Shown here piece by piece: positions 39,283-48,646 of a stretch of 64,000 nt of DNA (its first letter is position 1; the number at the start of each line of letters is the position of its first letter). This stretch comes from Oligoflexus sp. GTDB taxonomy: Bacteria; Bdellovibrionota_B; Oligoflexia; Oligoflexales; Oligoflexaceae. The notes under the pieces were generated by a model. The model worked only from the letters and a program-made list of their open reading frames with translations. It was not told the DNA's origin and searched no databases. The stretch spans positions 310,001 through 374,000 of the forward strand of contig JACMOC010000014.1 of assembly GCA_014378195.1 (NCBI GenBank), written 5' to 3'. A program made the position numbers and the translations under genes.

Positions 39283-40577
39283 GTATGAGTCTTTTTGAAA
39301 TGAGCTGGCCTGATTTCTGGCTGAAGGCCGGGATGTTTGCAGAGAGCATCAAAAGTCTTAAAACAAGCAAAAAGAAGGCCCTTTGGATACCAAGTCTTGA
39401 CCCGCATCACGGGCTCTTCCTTTTTGCGGCAGCTCTCCATCTCGAGCTCGACCCCATTTTTGACGAAAAATCAGCTCTTGATCCGGATGAAAGTTTTCTC
39501 GCCCTACATCCCGATCTTTGGCGCCGCTTTACAAAGGCTCAGAACCTGCCTGAAAGCGGCGTGCAGTTTACGCTAACCATGAAGGGAGGCTGTCTCCTGG
39601 ATGGGCTTGAGGCTTTCGCAAAGCGCCGCATATATTTTTGCACCTCAGGCACTACAGCTAAGGCCAAAACGCTCTGCAAGTCAGCCTTGGGACTCCTGCT
39701 CGAAGCCAGACAACTCCAGTCACTCTACGGTTTGGACAAAGGCTCTAAGATTATTACTCTGGTGAGACCCTTTCATATTTATGGGTTTTTGCATAGCGTT
39801 CTGCTTTCGCTCGTCTCGGGATCCACGGCTGTGTTTTGGTCGACCCAGCTTAGCTTACCGACCCTGGATAACGGGTTACCTCTAGATGCGGACCTACTCA
39901 TCACTGTTCCGGCTCATTGGTCGACAATCACGCACCTTTGGTCTCAAATCCATACCCCAACCGTCGTCAGCTCCAGTGCGTTTTTTGGCGAAGAGCGCAC
40001 GCTCGCGCTTTCCGAGCACAGACATGCATTTGATCGTTATTTTGAACTCCTGGGCAGCACAGAAACAGGCGGCATCGGGTATCGCCGTATCGATCATGAG
40101 GGGTGTTCTTTTCGGCTTTTTGAAGGCGTTCGAATCGAAGGCCACGAGAATGGGAGCCGGATTTATTCGCCTTTTCTGGTGCCAGATCTATATGTTCATT
40201 CACCCGATCAGTTCGAAATCCTCGAAAACGGATGTGTGCTTCATCGTGGACGCGCGGATCGAGTCTTCAAGTTTGCGGGCCTGCGCTATACGCTCGGCGA
40301 GATTGAGGACTTGATGTCGCGACTTTGCGGTGGTGCGACGGTAGTCTGCGCCTTCGAGGAAAACTCAAAAAGTGCGCAGGGGGGCCGCTTGCGGGGATGG
40401 GTCGAAACCACGACGCCCTCGGCACAGGACCTGACGTCCTTACGAACGGCCTATCAGGGCCTCGGCAATCGTCCCTTTCCCGGAGTTTTACACTTTGTAC
40501 CGGTGTTTCCTCGCGACGCTCAGGGCAAGGTGTCTCTTCTGGATCTACAGCGTCTCACGTCCCAAGACTGTAGCTGA
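39279..40577 (+). CDS. AMP-dependent acyl/aryl-CoA or ACP ligase
   Basis: RIYFCTSGTTAKAKTLCKS, ELLGSTETGGIGYR, RADRVFKFAGLRYTLGEIE. Confidence 0.88.
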   Translation: MSMSLFEMSWPDFWLKAGMFAESIKSLKTSKKKALWIPSLDPHHGLFLFAAALHLELDPIFDEKSALDPDESFLALHPDLWRRFTKAQNLPESGVQFTLTMKGGCLLDGLEAFAKRRIYFCTSGTTAKAKTLCKSALGLLLEARQLQSLYGLDKGSKIITLVRPFHIYGFLHSVLLSLVSGSTAVFWSTQLSLPTLDNGLPLDADLLITVPAHWSTITHLWSQIHTPTVVSSSAFFGEERTLALSEHRHAFDRYFELLGSTETGGIGYRRIDHEGCSFRLFEGVRIEGHENGSRIYSPFLVPDLYVHSPDQFEILENGCVLHRGRADRVFKFAGLRYTLGEIEDLMSRLCGGATVVCAFEENSKSAQGGRLRGWVETTTPSAQDLTSLRTAYQGLGNRPFPGVLHFVPVFPRDAQGKVSLLDLQRLTSQDCS

Positions 40578-40875
40578 TATCGCCCATCGAATAGACTGTA
40601 CCTGGTCCGGAAAGCGTCCAGCGCGCCTCGCCCTCTTCTTTGAGCGTAATCACAAGATGGACAGCTGTTTCGGGGCCTAATATCGCACGAAATTTCGCCC
40701 GTCGCACCGCCCGGCTCTTCACCGGTTTGGTAAAATGCTCACGCAGGAGTACAGTGACAAGGTCTATCTGAGCCACCGCTGGGAAGATCGGACTATGCGG
40801 GAAATGGCCATCAAACGCCCTATGCGAGTTGGGAATGGTATAATCCTTCTCTATCACTTTATATTCCATTTTCAT
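40555..40875 (-). CDS. hotdog-fold 3-hydroxyacyl-ACP dehydratase-like protein
   Basis: AFDGHFPHSPIFPAVAQIDLV. Confidence 0.8.
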   Translation of the reverse strand: MKMEYKVIEKDYTIPNSHRAFDGHFPHSPIFPAVAQIDLVTVLLREHFTKPVKSRAVRRAKFRAILGPETAVHLVITLKEEGEARWTLSGPGTVYSMGDISYSLGT

Positions 40876-41654
40876 CCCTTAGTCCGGTTCCAGGCCAGCG
40901 CCCGATCCGATGCCTGAAAGTCCTTGTATCGCTTGATAAAATCGCTTTGCCATGCCTTCGCGCTACGGATGTGTGATCCATCACTCGAATTAAATAGATG
41001 CGCTTCCAAAATCACGCCCTCTGCCCCTTTAGGAAAAAAGGCCGCACGATTTAGAAAAGCCTGATTGCTTGTAAAAAACACATAATCTGGAGTCATACCG
41101 AGATCCTCGGCCAGACGAAATGGGCCTTTTTTGAGCGTTGCTAAATCTCCTGTCACACTCCGCGTACCTTCAGGAAATAAAACCACAGCTTCCCCGCGTT
41201 GCAGAGAACTTCCGAGTGCTTCAAACGCGCGCGCTCCATCAAGGGGCCGCTGAAGGTTCACGGGGATATAACCAGCAGCTGTGATTGTTGGCCACAAAAG
41301 AGGATTTCGAACAAACTTAGAGTTCACGAGTGTCTGGATGCCGGGCACAAATCCAAAAAGCAAAACGATGTCAAACATCGAAATATGATTAGCTATCAAA
41401 AGCGGGCTTTTTTTGTCCTCTCGATGATCGATGATTTTCATTGTTCCAAAGCCCGTCATGCGGCAGTGCCACCTGATGAAGGCAAAACCGAGTTGTACGA
41501 TCTTTCGCACCGCAACGTGGCGCTTTTCGCGCAACACGCGTGGCAAGATGGCAACAGGCAAAACCAGAGGAAGAAAAAGGATACACATCAAGCCGAAGAT
41601 GAAAAAACTATAAAGATAGAGGGCAACCCGGGCCGCGTAAACGATCCGATTCAT
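40872..41654 (-). CDS. PlsC-like 1-acylglycerol-3-phosphate acyltransferase
   Basis: LLIANHISMFDIVLLFG, VVLFPEGTRSVTGDL. Confidence 0.88.
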   Translation of the reverse strand: MNRIVYAARVALYLYSFFIFGLMCILFLPLVLPVAILPRVLREKRHVAVRKIVQLGFAFIRWHCRMTGFGTMKIIDHREDKKSPLLIANHISMFDIVLLFGFVPGIQTLVNSKFVRNPLLWPTITAAGYIPVNLQRPLDGARAFEALGSSLQRGEAVVLFPEGTRSVTGDLATLKKGPFRLAEDLGMTPDYVFFTSNQAFLNRAAFFPKGAEGVILEAHLFNSSDGSHIRSAKAWQSDFIKRYKDFQASDRALAWNRTKG

Positions 41655-42190
41655 AGGAGATTCCTGCGCGCGAGAGCCACGTAGGCAATCGAGAGAATGA
41701 ACAGACTCGCGAGCAGGATATAAGAATAAAAACTCGCATAGAGTATCCACGACTGCAAAGGGAAAGCAAAAAGAAAGATACCAAGGATCAGCGTGTTGAT
41801 CGACAGTCCTACAATCCAAATAGTTTTGGCTCGATGGAGATGCACAAGCATCTTAGGATCCGTCGCCAAATATTTGCGAAATGGACCAATCATGGGGTTG
41901 TCACCAGGATCTTTGGTCACCGCAAAAAGGGTGAGCATACTCCCTGACATCATAAAGGGATAAAGGCGCACGATGTTTTCCACACCGACAAGAATCAGGG
42001 CGAGGGCCGCACCAAGGAGGGCACACACTGCTGTGAGCCGATATCGGCGTGCAATAGGAAAACGAAGCACAATATCGACGATCAATATCCCTCCGAGACT
42101 GAGCGCCGCAATCTTAAAATAGGCGCTGTCCCGCAGCCCATAAATAATGATGGGATAAAGTAAGGTGAGAAATGGCAGGACCTTTTTCAA
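41651..42190 (-). CDS. integral membrane protein of aryl polyene cluster (COG4648-like)
   Basis: Five or so TM segments, MLTLFAVTKDPGDNPMIGPFRKYLA, cluster position. Confidence 0.65.
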   Translation of the reverse strand: MKKVLPFLTLLYPIIIYGLRDSAYFKIAALSLGGILIVDIVLRFPIARRYRLTAVCALLGAALALILVGVENIVRLYPFMMSGSMLTLFAVTKDPGDNPMIGPFRKYLATDPKMLVHLHRAKTIWIVGLSINTLILGIFLFAFPLQSWILYASFYSYILLASLFILSIAYVALARRNLL

Positions 42191-42459
42191 GTGGGAGCCG
42201 ATGCAACCGACGTCACCATATGATGATGGATCAGAGTATAGATGTCGCCGAGAGTTTTGAGTTTTTGGATCTCCTGCGTCGTAGGCTTGATATGAAATTC
42301 TTTCTGGAATCGTATCACCATATCGATCGCGTCAAGGCTATCAAGGCCGAGGTCTTCAAAAATCCTGCGATCTTCTGATAGGCTCTCGCGTTTGAGCTCA
42401 AAGAGTTCGACAAAGATAGAGTTCACACGGTCTATTACTGCTAGGTCTTGCTTTACCAT
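42187..42459 (-). CDS. acyl carrier protein
   Basis: FEDLGLDSLDAIDMVIRF phosphopantetheine site. Confidence 0.92.
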   Translation of the reverse strand: MVKQDLAVIDRVNSIFVELFELKRESLSEDRRIFEDLGLDSLDAIDMVIRFQKEFHIKPTTQEIQKLKTLGDIYTLIHHHMVTSVASAPT

Positions 42460-43706
42460 GTTCCGGATCCTTCCGCCTTTCGCAATACCAGGGACGCATT
42501 TACGCCTCCAAAAGCGAAGCTATTTTTGAGTATAAACCGCACTCTTTGGGCTCTTTTCTCACCCATGACATGGCGAATTCCGCCATCATCGGGGGATGGA
42601 TTTTCGAGATTGAGTGTTGGATAAACTGCCTGGTCCGCAAACATTCCCAGACAGGCGACAAGCTCGAGCGCCCCAGCTGCACCCATCAGATGCCCTATGT
42701 GACCTTTCATCGAACTCACGGTGGGACCGTTGCCGAAAATCGAGGCGATCGCGAGTGATTCCGCTCGATCACCGGCCTGTGTTCCAGCCGCGTGAGCATT
42801 TACGTAGTCAATGTCACCCGGCACCAGACGGGCATTTTCGATTGCGCCTTGCATACAACTGACAAGGCCGGCAACGGAGGGATTGGTCATGTGACTTGCA
42901 TCATTATTGGTATAAAAACCGACAATCTCCGCATAAATTCGAGCTGACCGCGCGGTGGCGCTTTCAAGTGTCTCAAGGACAAACGTCCCGGCCCCTTCGC
43001 CGACCACGATACCATCACGATTGATGTCGAACGGCCTCGCGGCTTTTTTGGGTTTGTCATGAGAATGGGTTGAAGTCGCATTCAAAACATCGAAAATCGC
43101 AGCGACTGTCGGCGATAACTCTTCGGCCCCGCCACAGATAATGCGATCAACCACACCGAGCTGGAGCGCCTCGTACGCGTAGCCTATCGCTTGTGTGCTT
43201 GATGCACAGGCCACGCAGCTTGCGATAATGCGTCCGGGAATGCCAAAACTAATCGCGATATTTGCGGCACAGGTGTGAGGCATAATTTTGAGAAAAGTCG
43301 TGGAACCCACCCCATCGATCAAAACACCTGAATTCTGATATCCGCGGAAATAGTCCTCGATCGTGCTGGTCCCGCCGAAGGAGGAGCCATAGGAAATTCC
43401 GGTGCGTTCGCTTTGCAGCATGAGGCCAGTGAGCTGAGCGTCCTCAATCGCCTGCCCAGTGGCGACTTTGGCCATCATCGCTACGCGGCTCATCGAACGC
43501 CTGAGCCTGCGGTCGATTCCGGACTCGTCAAAAGCCGCACAACGGGAAGCAACCCGGGTTTTTACACCGATCTTTTTATCATTCCATTCCTCGACATAGG
43601 TCGCGCTGCAATCATTATTCCGATAGGCCTTTAAGACTTCCGGAACGGACAAACCAAGGGGGCTGACGACACCGACTCCTGTGATCACAATCCGAGGACG
43701 ACTCAC
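42453..43706 (-). CDS. beta-ketoacyl-ACP synthase
   Basis: RIVITGVGVVSPLG, VACASSTQAIGYAYEALQLG, VNAHAAGTQAGDRAE, GHIGHLMGAAGALELV, NSFAFGGVNASLVLRK. Confidence 0.93.
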   Translation of the reverse strand: MSRPRIVITGVGVVSPLGLSVPEVLKAYRNNDCSATYVEEWNDKKIGVKTRVASRCAAFDESGIDRRLRRSMSRVAMMAKVATGQAIEDAQLTGLMLQSERTGISYGSSFGGTSTIEDYFRGYQNSGVLIDGVGSTTFLKIMPHTCAANIAISFGIPGRIIASCVACASSTQAIGYAYEALQLGVVDRIICGGAEELSPTVAAIFDVLNATSTHSHDKPKKAARPFDINRDGIVVGEGAGTFVLETLESATARSARIYAEIVGFYTNNDASHMTNPSVAGLVSCMQGAIENARLVPGDIDYVNAHAAGTQAGDRAESLAIASIFGNGPTVSSMKGHIGHLMGAAGALELVACLGMFADQAVYPTLNLENPSPDDGGIRHVMGEKRAQRVRFILKNSFAFGGVNASLVLRKAEGSGTW

Positions 43707-44446
43707 GTGTAGAGCCCCCCGTTGACCTGTATCACAGTCCCATTGATGTAAGAGGCATCATCGGATGCTAAAAATAGCACGACTTTAGCGACTTCGTCCG
43801 CTTTCCCAAGCCGGCCAATCGGAATCAAAGGCAGAACATCCTGAAGTAGAAGCCCTTTCGTCATATCTGTCTCGATAAGGCCGGGACTCACTGCGTTGAC
43901 AAGAATGCCCTTGCGCGCGACTTCTTTCGCAAGCGATTTGCTAGCCGCGATTAGAGCGCCTTTTGCTGCCGCGTAATTCGATTGACCACGCTGCCCGGCT
44001 TCGCCCGATATACTTCCCATCACAATGATGCGACCGGATCGCTTTTGTATCATATGAGGTAGCAGAGCTTTGTTAATGTAGAAAAACGAATTCAGGCTCG
44101 CCTGGATCACATCGCTCCACTGATCCTCTTCGAGGAAGTAAAAGGCCTGATCCGCGGTCGAAGCTGCGTTGTGCACGACGACATCGTAGCCTTCCTGCTC
44201 AGAGACCAGCTCTTCCATAAGGCTGCGTATGGATGTTTTATCATTGAGATTGAGGGGGACGGCCTTGAGCCCTAGCCCGCCTCCGAGTTCCTCGATAAGC
44301 CCGAGGGCTTTGTCTCGGTTTTGGTTATACGTAAAGGTCACATGATAGAGGCCTGAACGATGAAAAGCCCGGACCATTGCGGCTCCGATGCCTCGACTTC
44401 CTCCGGTGATCAGTACCTTCTTAATAAAAAGCTCCTTTTTAAACAT
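43703..44446 (-). CDS. 3-oxoacyl-ACP reductase, FabG-like SDR
   Basis: VLITGGSRGIGAAMVRAF, SISGEAGQRGQSNYAAAKGALIAASKSLAKE. Confidence 0.92.
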   Translation of the reverse strand: MFKKELFIKKVLITGGSRGIGAAMVRAFHRSGLYHVTFTYNQNRDKALGLIEELGGGLGLKAVPLNLNDKTSIRSLMEELVSEQEGYDVVVHNAASTADQAFYFLEEDQWSDVIQASLNSFFYINKALLPHMIQKRSGRIIVMGSISGEAGQRGQSNYAAAKGALIAASKSLAKEVARKGILVNAVSPGLIETDMTKGLLLQDVLPLIPIGRLGKADEVAKVVLFLASDDASYINGTVIQVNGGLYT

Positions 44447-44894
44447 CGAGCAAAAAAGTCAATTCGCCGTGCGCAATGAGAGTCGATCCCAGGCGGACTT
44501 CACAGCGGCTTTGACCGAGAGGCGATGTTTCCACTTCGAAAATGATTCGGAATAATAGCTCGTCCCGTGCCTTGAGTTCAAGCCCTTCGCTGGTCGAAAA
44601 ATCTCGAATACTGACAAGATAACCCTTAGGCGAAGCCTTATGGGCGCCTTGTCTCGAATATTGATAAAGCGCGGCCGAGGATTGGGCTGCCAGTTCTATA
44701 AGCCAATGATTCTCAAACTCTGAGACTTCACCGTTGACGGACTGCGTAAAATAAGGTCCATCGGCTCGAAGGCAGGCCCTTACTTCCCCCCGTATAACAT
44801 CGGTATCAACCCAATTGATTCGGTCGATTAAATGCATGGGCCCTCTATGCGGGATGAGGGTGGTAACGTCCACGTCGCGTATAATCGCGGTCAT
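44439..44894 (-). CDS. hotdog-fold dehydratase-like protein
   Basis: LIPHRGPMHLIDRINWVDTDVIRGEV; start at MTAIIRDVDVT overlaps the upstream stop. Confidence 0.8.
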   Translation of the reverse strand: MTAIIRDVDVTTLIPHRGPMHLIDRINWVDTDVIRGEVRACLRADGPYFTQSVNGEVSEFENHWLIELAAQSSAALYQYSRQGAHKASPKGYLVSIRDFSTSEGLELKARDELLFRIIFEVETSPLGQSRCEVRLGSTLIAHGELTFLLDV

Positions 44895-45619
44895 GTGATT
44901 TCCTGCCACACACTGCGAAGTTCGAGACCAAAACTGTTGCGAAGACAACGCTTGAGTTCCGGCCTTCCGTCTTTGAGTAGCCAGGCTATAGAACCTTCAG
45001 CCTGATCCTCGTCGTATCGCGAGCCTTCAGCATCGGAAGATTCGGTTCGGTCGTAGGATTGATCAACCGTTTGAAGGGAAAAGCGTGATCTCTCCTCTTT
45101 AACAGCCGAGAGAACAAGAAGTTCAGCGCGCGCATTTTCGTTTTTAGGGTCGACGTCGCTCCATTCATGAGCGTGAATAATAAGGGCCGCGCTGTCTAAT
45201 CCTGCCGCGATGCGCCTTGCTGCGAGATGGAGCGCCAGGTCTTGGGACTCATATCCGCCCGATAAGGCAAAACCTGGTTGTTGCGACTGCTGATGCATAC
45301 AAAGATAAGCAATGGCTGCATTCAAGACGGAATGCTGAAAATCTTTGGGCGAAATCGGCAATGAATTGGCCTCGATATCCTGCGTAACGCGCAGCATGGC
45401 CGAGACTTCGCCGTAAGCACTGGTAAAATAAATAGGTGCATCAAGGTGCTTCAAATGTTCAAACAGCGCGGGATCAAGCGTCACGGCTTTCACCAGAACA
45501 CTCATGACGGATTTTTGTAGAGCCGTCATGCGCCTCCACATGGGCATCAACCTCAGAGTAGGGTGATCGTCAAGCTTCAGTTCGGCAGATACACCGGCTT
45601 GCAAAAAGACGTTATTCAC
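44891..45619 (-). CDS. beta-ketoacyl synthase-like chain-length-factor-type protein
   Basis: PIYFTSAYGEVSAMLRVTQDIEANSLPISPKDFQHSVLNAAIAYLCM, typical of short KS-like proteins in aryl polyene clusters. Confidence 0.8.
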   Translation of the reverse strand: MNNVFLQAGVSAELKLDDHPTLRLMPMWRRMTALQKSVMSVLVKAVTLDPALFEHLKHLDAPIYFTSAYGEVSAMLRVTQDIEANSLPISPKDFQHSVLNAAIAYLCMHQQSQQPGFALSGGYESQDLALHLAARRIAAGLDSAALIIHAHEWSDVDPKNENARAELLVLSAVKEERSRFSLQTVDQSYDRTESSDAEGSRYDEDQAEGSIAWLLKDGRPELKRCLRNSFGLELRSVWQEIT

Positions 45620-46749
45620 AATCCGCCTCGCTGCAAAATAATGCTGATATTGGATCCACCAAAACCAAAGGAATTTTTCAGGGCGTAGGAATTTTTGAAG
45701 CTGCCCGACTCGCTTTTTTCGAGTTCCAAAGAACTGATCAAGAGCTCCAACGCTCCGCTAGCCCCGAGCGTATGGCCCGTAAAGCGCTTGGTAGGATGCA
45801 CCAAAGCGATATCGCCGAAGATTTGCGTTATGGCGAGGGATTCGCCTTCATCATTGGCAAGGGTCCCCGTTCCATGAGGATTGATGGTGCCAATCTCATG
45901 AGGCTCGAGAGCGGCATTGCGCAGCGCCTTTTCCATACACAGTTTCATGCCGGCACCATCCGGTGCGGGTTGAGTCATATGATGGCCTTCCGTTAGTGCT
46001 GCATAGGACCGCACCCTCGTTCCCGCTGCTGAATCGCTTTCGCGTTCCAGGACCATTGCCACGATAGCTTCGCTGAGATTAATACCGCCCCGATCGGGTG
46101 TGAAGGGCTCGCAGAAATTGCTGTCCAGAAGCTGCAAACTATCGAATCCATGAAGAGTCACCGGATTCAAAATATCAACGCCGAGAACAATCGCGGCATC
46201 GATCCATCCTATATGAACCGCATCGTGAGCCATCACAAAGGCTTGCGCTGAGGCAGCACAGGACGAACTGAATGTGTAAACGGGACCGCGAATCGAAAAC
46301 TGGTCCGCAAGAGTGCGCCCGACCCATGCCTGCTGCATATCAGCCTTTAAAAGGGAACTCAAGGCAAGCCCCGTACTTTTAAGCTGGCGCGCAACATCGA
46401 AAAAACCACTGATGCCGCAGGTCGTTGTGCCTATGAAGAGGCCTATGCGGGACGGCGAAAATCGATTCAGGATATTGGACGTATCGTTTAGTTGATTAAA
46501 GACCCTCTGGCAGCCCTTTATGAGAAGAGAATCGGAATCACTGCGGTCGTAGATAGGAATCCCAAGCGTTTCCCAGGGAATCTCACCCAGTGGACTCGCG
46601 ATTTTATCTGAAAAGCGGTGTGTGAAACTGAGACCGCGGTGGCCCGAGGCTAAGTTAGCGCGCAATTCCTCGACACTACATCCAAAGCTTGATGCCAATG
46701 CAGCTGCCGTAATTGCGATATTGGATTGCATTTTCAAGGACATCCTCAC
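45616..46749 (-). CDS. beta-ketoacyl-ACP synthase
   Basis: TFSSSCAASAQAFVMAHDAV, INPHGTGTLANDEGESLAI, KRFTGHTLGASGALELLIS, NSFGFGGSNISIIL. Confidence 0.92.
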   Translation of the reverse strand: MRMSLKMQSNIAITAAALASSFGCSVEELRANLASGHRGLSFTHRFSDKIASPLGEIPWETLGIPIYDRSDSDSLLIKGCQRVFNQLNDTSNILNRFSPSRIGLFIGTTTCGISGFFDVARQLKSTGLALSSLLKADMQQAWVGRTLADQFSIRGPVYTFSSSCAASAQAFVMAHDAVHIGWIDAAIVLGVDILNPVTLHGFDSLQLLDSNFCEPFTPDRGGINLSEAIVAMVLERESDSAAGTRVRSYAALTEGHHMTQPAPDGAGMKLCMEKALRNAALEPHEIGTINPHGTGTLANDEGESLAITQIFGDIALVHPTKRFTGHTLGASGALELLISSLELEKSESGSFKNSYALKNSFGFGGSNISIILQRGGL

Positions 46750-47063
46750 GATACTGGCCGTCGGGGCGAGTTCTGGAGCCCCGCAGAGGGGCTCGCCGCC
46801 GAAGCATTATTTTTCGCAAAAATAGCTTCTGCGATACTGCGCACGTTGTGCAGAACTTCGCGTCCTTTTTGGTCGTTTTTGATTTTGAGTCCGTAGCGTT
46901 TATCAAGAGCAACGACCAGTTCGAGGACGTCGATCGAATCGAGACCCAGACCGTCAGCAAAAAGGGAGGCTCTATCATCGATTGACTCGGGAGTTCGGTC
47001 TGGCAAGTTGGACAGCTCGAGCAAGAGCTTTTTCACTTCGAAGATCAATCCATCTAAAGACAT
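46746..47063 (-). CDS. acyl carrier protein
   Basis: LFADGLGLDSIDVLELVVALDKRYG. Confidence 0.9.
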   Translation of the reverse strand: MSLDGLIFEVKKLLLELSNLPDRTPESIDDRASLFADGLGLDSIDVLELVVALDKRYGLKIKNDQKGREVLHNVRSIAEAIFAKNNASAASPSAGLQNSPRRPVS

Positions 47064-47160
47064 GTCGAATTCCTCAGCCGTCGGTTGGAGCTTTCCCCTT
47101 AATTAATATGTCAGACGGCGTCTGATATCAAGCGATTGACTCGGGGGCTTCGAGGATTTT

Positions 47161-48396
47161 CTAAGCACCGTCATCCTCTTGGAGACGGATAAATTCCGCG
47201 AGATTGTGGAGGGCTTTTTCGTGCTTCGTAACAAAAGGATTCGTGTCATCCCAAACATAACCCGCCAAAACTGAGCAGATTTGGTTTTTGAAGTGGTGAT
47301 CGAGGTTCGGCCCGAAAAAAATGGTAGGCAAAGTTCCGTCATACCAACTCTTGACGAAGGTCCGAAAAACGTTAACCGCTTTGAGAGTGGGCTTCATGTA
47401 ATCCTCCTCCCAATCCACGGGAAGCCCAGCGAGCTTTTGTACGACTATATTGGCCGCTCTTGCTCCGGAGACGACCGCGAGAGTCACGCCCGAGGAGAAC
47501 ATCGGGTCTAAAAACTCAGTCACGTTACCCGTCAGTACAAAACCATCGCCATAAAATTTGTGGGTCGTAACGGACCATCCTTCGAGTTTTCGTGGTTCAA
47601 AAACGAAGGTCTGCTCCCCAAAACGTTGAGAGACGTGAGGATCCGATTCTATGAGCTGACGCAGAACATGGTCAGGGGAACCCTGATATTCGACAAAATA
47701 ATCCGGGTGCCCAACAAATCCAAGCGATGTGTTTCCGTTGGAAAAGGGTATCATCCAGACCCACACACCAGGTTTCACTGAAACGATCGTAATGCGATTC
47801 GGCTCCGAAAAGCTAAGCCTTTTGGTATCCGTCAGATGAGCGAAGAATGTCTGACGAGGCGGCTGGTCGGAGGGTCCATCAAGCTTGAGGAGTCTGGGTA
47901 TGACCCGTCCATAGCCACTGGAATCGATGATAAAACGAGCCTTAATCGAATAACGCGCACCGTCCGGATCCATAATGGTCGTGATCGAATGGTTTTCGAA
48001 AAACTGAATATCCGTAACCGTGTGCTGAAAATCAACGGGAATGCCTTTATTCTGCACCTCGTTTGCCAGCGTCAGATCAAAATCAGCACGCGGCACCTGC
48101 AGGGCCCACGTATAACCAGGCGTGAACTGATCGGCAAAATTAAAGTCGCAAACGGTGTCACCGCGAACAAATTTTGCGCCGAACTTTTCTTGAAACCCTT
48201 GCCCCATCACCGCCTCCAGGAGCCCTGATTCGTCGAGTGTTTCCATACATCGTGGTAAGAGACTTTCGCCAATCACAAAGCGTGGGAACAGCTCTTTTTC
48301 AATGATTCTGGTTTTCAGACCGCTTTTGTTTACGATCGAGGCCGAAACACAGCCAGATGGACCAGCACCGATGATGAGCACGTCGACTTCAAGCAT
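47161..48396 (-). CDS. flavin-dependent halogenase-like / FAD-dependent oxidoreductase
   Basis: VLIIGAGPSGCVSASIV (GxGxxG), FVIGESLLPRCMETLD, and WVWMIP (WxWxIP) at 47746-47763. Confidence 0.8.
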   Translation of the reverse strand: MLEVDVLIIGAGPSGCVSASIVNKSGLKTRIIEKELFPRFVIGESLLPRCMETLDESGLLEAVMGQGFQEKFGAKFVRGDTVCDFNFADQFTPGYTWALQVPRADFDLTLANEVQNKGIPVDFQHTVTDIQFFENHSITTIMDPDGARYSIKARFIIDSSGYGRVIPRLLKLDGPSDQPPRQTFFAHLTDTKRLSFSEPNRITIVSVKPGVWVWMIPFSNGNTSLGFVGHPDYFVEYQGSPDHVLRQLIESDPHVSQRFGEQTFVFEPRKLEGWSVTTHKFYGDGFVLTGNVTEFLDPMFSSGVTLAVVSGARAANIVVQKLAGLPVDWEEDYMKPTLKAVNVFRTFVKSWYDGTLPTIFFGPNLDHHFKNQICSVLAGYVWDDTNPFVTKHEKALHNLAEFIRLQEDDGA

Positions 48397-48646
48397 GTTA
48401 CACCCAACGTGAGAGGAAATATGCTTAGACTCTAGGTCGATATTGGAAAAAAATAAATCCAAAATCCTGTAATTCCAGTCTAATAAACTGTTGGGACAAG
48501 AGTACGGGAAGTCGACCTCCAAACATCCTATGTCATTGACAACACAACCAAAAGTATTAGATAACAATATTATACTCAGACTTAAAGAGTTTACTCCGAA
48601 GGCCTACCAGATAACCGATCCATCCTTCGACTCCTGAGGACATCCC

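Noticed and set aside
46766-46789. GAGCCCC/GGGGCTC inverted repeat
   Set aside because: Lies within the ACP coding sequence and is short; probably chance.
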